Source of the DNA: Helicobacter macacae MIT 99-5501
GTDB taxonomy: Bacteria; Campylobacterota; Campylobacteria; Campylobacterales; Helicobacteraceae
Length of the DNA stretch: 64,000 nt
NCBI RefSeq assembly: GCF_000507845.1
Contig: NZ_KI669454.1
Coordinates: 434,001-498,000, forward strand
Direction of reading: 5' to 3'
Shown: in pieces, positions 61,861-64,000 of the stretch
How positions within the stretch are numbered: position 1 is the stretch's first letter
Layout: each line of letters opens with the position of its first letter
The notes under the pieces: generated by a model
The model's input: the letters and a program-made list of their open reading frames with translations, nothing else
Told to the model about the DNA's origin: nothing
The model's database searches: none
Translations under genes and position numbers: made by a program

Positions 61861-63111
61861 ATGAGCTATAAAACACCAAAACAACCCAGCAAAGCAAAAA
61901 AAGATTCTAGTATCTCTCAAGCCCAAAAAAGTGCTATTTTGCCCATATACTCGCGACAAGAAGTTGTGTTTTGCTATGGTAAGGGCGTGTATCTCTATGA
62001 TACGCAAGGAAAAAAGTATCTAGACTTTGGTGCAGGCATAGCGGTAAATGCACTAGGATACGCGCACAAAGACTTCACAAATGCTCTAAAAAAGCAAGCC
62101 CAAAAATTACTACACATTTCCAATCTCTACTACAACACCTCTGCGATAAAAGCTGCAAATAAGCTAGCAAAAGCCTCAAACCTATCAAAAGTGTTTTTTA
62201 CAAATAGTGGTGCAGAAGCCATAGAAGGTGCGCTAAAAGTGGCAAAAAAATACGCTTATAACAAAGGCATATCCCACCCCAAAATCATCGCTTTTAAAAA
62301 CTCCTTTCACGGACGCACTTTGGGTGCGCTATCTGTTACAGGAAATGAGAGTTATCAAAAGCCCTTCAAGCCTTTGCTAGATTGGGTAGAGTTCGCTGAA
62401 TTTAACGACATAAAAAGTGTAGAAAAAATCATCGCTAAACAGGATTTAAAAAAAGATTCCAAAGTATGCGCAATAATCCTAGAGCCCGTGCAAGGCGAGA
62501 GTGGAATCCTCCCTGCCAAAGCGAAGTTTTTGCGTGAGTTGCGACATATTTGCAAGGGCAAAGATATATTGCTTATCCTTGATGAAATCCAATGTGGTAT
62601 GGCAAGAAGTGGCACTATGTTTGCCTACCAGCAATACGGCATAATGCCAGATATTCTTACCACTGCAAAAGCACTAGGCTGTGGTGTGCCTGTGGGGGCG
62701 TTTGTCCTAAGCGAAAAAGTCGCGCAAAATTCGCTTACAAAAGGCGAGCACGGAAGCACTTATGGGGGCAATCCTTTTGCTTGCGCGGCGGTTTGCAAGG
62801 TGTTTGATATTTTTGAGAAAGAGGGGATTTTGGAGCGGGTAAATCAAAACGCAGTGCTACTAAAAGACGCGCTAGAATCGCTAAAATTTGACTTCATAAA
62901 AGAAGTGCGAAGTGTCGGGCTACTCGCAGGTATGGAGCTAGATGAAAGCGTGAAAATAAGCCAAGTGATAGAATCCGCTCGCAAAAAAGGGCTAATCATC
63001 TTGCCCGCAGGCAAAAACACCCTGCGCTTTGCCCCACCGCTAATCATCAAGCCAAAGCATATCAAGCAAATGCAAAAAATCCTAGAATCCGCCCTAAAGG
63101 AATTTGCTTAA
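61861..63111 (+). CDS. argD: Acetylornithine/succinyldiaminopimelate aminotransferase
   Basis: A PLP-dependent class III aminotransferase for arginine and lysine synthesis. The 416-residue chain begins at the ATG at 61861 with AAGGA upstream; an upstream in-frame codon lacks such a site. A short Lys/Ser-rich leader precedes the core. FFTNSGAEAIEGALKVA and the PLP-lysine region ILTTAKALGCGVPVGAF are present. Follows argB. Confidence 0.95.
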   Translation: MSYKTPKQPSKAKKDSSISQAQKSAILPIYSRQEVVFCYGKGVYLYDTQGKKYLDFGAGIAVNALGYAHKDFTNALKKQAQKLLHISNLYYNTSAIKAANKLAKASNLSKVFFTNSGAEAIEGALKVAKKYAYNKGISHPKIIAFKNSFHGRTLGALSVTGNESYQKPFKPLLDWVEFAEFNDIKSVEKIIAKQDLKKDSKVCAIILEPVQGESGILPAKAKFLRELRHICKGKDILLILDEIQCGMARSGTMFAYQQYGIMPDILTTAKALGCGVPVGAFVLSEKVAQNSLTKGEHGSTYGGNPFACAAVCKVFDIFEKEGILERVNQNAVLLKDALESLKFDFIKEVRSVGLLAGMELDESVKISQVIESARKKGLIILPAGKNTLRFAPPLIIKPKHIKQMQKILESALKEFA

Positions 63112-63135
63112 ATTTGCATAAACTTACCTAAAGTC

Positions 63136-63164
63136 TTTTGGCACAAAATCTAATCGTGCCAAAA
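63136..63164. terminator. Hairpin after argD
   Basis: TTTTGGCAC (63136-63144) and GTGCCAAAA (63156-63164) form a perfect 9-bp stem with an 11-nt loop, just after the argD stop. There is no U-rich tail, so it may stabilise the mRNA end rather than terminate. Confidence 0.45.
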
Positions 63165-63345
63165 TCTAAAAAACTTGCTTAAAATCCAAAAATCACGCTA
63201 AAAAAAAACGGCTAAAAAATTACAAAAGACTATCCACGCAAAACTATCTAGCAGGACTATAAAATGCACAAATGTCATAAATAAAAAGCGCGTGGCATTT
63301 ATCAAAAATAATGAAAATATACATAATAATAAACTAAAAAATGGC

Positions 63346-63351
63346 TATAAT
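63346..63351 (+). promoter_or_regulatory. Putative -10 box of the right-edge outer-membrane gene
   Basis: TATAAT 41 bases before the ATG at 63392. Confidence 0.5.
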
Positions 63352-63391
63352 AGATTTTATTTCACTAAAATCTTGTCTCAAGGATAGGGCT

Positions 63392-64000
63392 ATGAAAATC
63401 CAAAAATTACCCCCAAAATCTCTCACCCCCCCCCCCTCTAAGCCTTTCTAATATAAAAATGCCAAATACAAAAATACCAAAATCTTTATTTGCACTTTTT
63501 CAGAGTGTCTTTTGTGCTCCAAAGTCTTGGACAAAATCTGCTATTAAGTTTTTTGATAGAATTTGTGCTCTAGCTTTTGCTTCTTTCGTATTTTGTGGCA
63601 CTGCTTGCCTTGCTGAAGTAAGTGGTGGGTTTGTCGGAGCGTATTACGGTTATGGCGAGTTTAGGCAAGTATCTAGTGGCACTTTTGGCTTGGGTGGTGT
63701 GCCTATCGCCACAGGAGCGACAACGATAAAGGCTGATAGCTTTAGCACGGGGGTTAGCTTAGGCTACAAGCATTTTTTCAATCCTTATTTGGGGCTACGA
63801 CTTTATGGAGAGATTAGCGTATATGTGCCAGAGTTTAGGTTTGAGGGAGAGGTAGAGGACACTACGCTTATAAATTATGGAGCAAATTTAGATTTGCTAG
63901 TGAATTTTATCGCAAAGCCAGAGATAGATTTTGGGATTTTCGTAGGTGGTGGTGTGGGGGCAAATACTTATGTAGCTAAGGAAATAGAGCAGCTTAAAAA
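63392..64000 (+). CDS. Helicobacter-type outer-membrane protein, phase-variable and OFF, cut by the right edge
   Basis: ATG at 63392 with AAGGA upstream begins a frame that enters a C11 tract at 63426-63436 and stops at the TAA at 63449-63451 after about 19 codons. Downstream, the adjacent frame is open to the window end, with a signal-peptide-like segment (LAFASFVFCGTACLAE) and a mature start SGGFVGAYYGYGEF typical of Helicobacter outer-membrane proteins. With 10 C the two parts join. A second possible start, ATG at 63459, lies in the open frame but has no ribosome-binding site. As given, the full protein is not made. Confidence 0.75.
63426..63436 (+). repeat. C11 homopolymer, out of frame
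   Basis: Eleven C near the 5' end of the right-edge outer-membrane gene. Ten or thirteen C would put the ribosome-binding-site-linked start in frame with the signal peptide. Confidence 0.9.

Noticed and set aside
1..64000. tRNA, rRNA genes or CRISPR arrays
   Set aside because: I looked in the larger intergenic stretches and saw no cloverleaf-like T-loop motifs, rRNA segments or regularly spaced repeats; a tRNAscan-SE and CRISPR search would confirm.

Overview
The window comes from an epsilonproteobacterium, almost certainly an enterohepatic-type Helicobacter. The block 1266-7058 (ychF, pepA, dedA-like, apt, small membrane protein, rpiB, M50 protease) and the block 7533-11663 (ftsZ, ftsA, PpiD-like foldase) match, from memory, the gene order around HP0569-HP0575 and HP0977-HP0979 of H. 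pylori. Arginine biosynthesis genes (argB, argD), which H. pylori lacks, argue for a non-gastric relative. The DNA is AT-rich, the words GATTCTAG/CTAGAATC recur very often, and long G/C homopolymers occur at four loci, as is typical of phase-variable Helicobacter genes.

Layout. 1-732: C-terminal part of a coiled-coil protein. 733-1265: gene-free, with hairpin repeats. 1266-11663: housekeeping and cell-division genes on the minus strand. 11971-13599: two tandem yceI paralogues. 13801-20402: tsaD, a thioredoxin, a pabB-pabC fusion, a solitary DNA methyltransferase and gpsA. 20415-23177: an outer-membrane protein with a C11 tract facing a LpxR-like lipid A deacylase. 23329-27340: exbB-exbD-tonB with a His-rich TonB, and a greatly enlarged NhaA. 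27517-33395: one minus-strand transition-metal (probably zinc) operon made of a His-rich outer-membrane barrel, ZnuA, a DUF1007-NicO fusion, ZnuC and ZnuB. 33676-38816: two restriction-modification units. 39013-39363: a short Fur-family regulator. 39641-41584: mnmA and a small secreted protein. 41629-59334: a large aryl-polyene-like biosynthetic gene cluster. 59577-63111: a 28-residue membrane peptide, an unknown gene, HIT, argB and argD. 63392-end: a Helicobacter-type outer-membrane protein whose reading frame is broken at a C11 tract.

Two systems stand out. (1) The polyene-like cluster has a phosphopantetheinyl transferase, two acyl carrier proteins, two complete ketosynthases, a chain-length-factor-like partner, a ketoreductase, two dehydratase domains, a thioesterase, two acyltransferases, an AMP ligase, a flavin oxidoreductase and a LolA-like/MMPL export pair. 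It lacks a recognisable glycosyltransferase or aromatic ammonia lyase. Its AMP ligase is fused to a dehydratase and carries an in-frame G11 tract, so the pathway looks phase-variable. The two large operons converge on a small nuclease-like gene. (2) The metal operon carries a perfect 15-bp palindrome just upstream of its -10 box. An 18-bp sequence with 16 matches to that site lies upstream of the Fur-family gene about 5 kb away, which suggests a Zur-type regulator and its operators.

An AlwI-like restriction unit lies between these systems. It pairs an intact endonuclease with two methyltransferases, and the first methyltransferase is out of frame at a G14 tract. This predicts phase-dependent self-restriction unless the tract is mixed in the population or slippage restores the protein.
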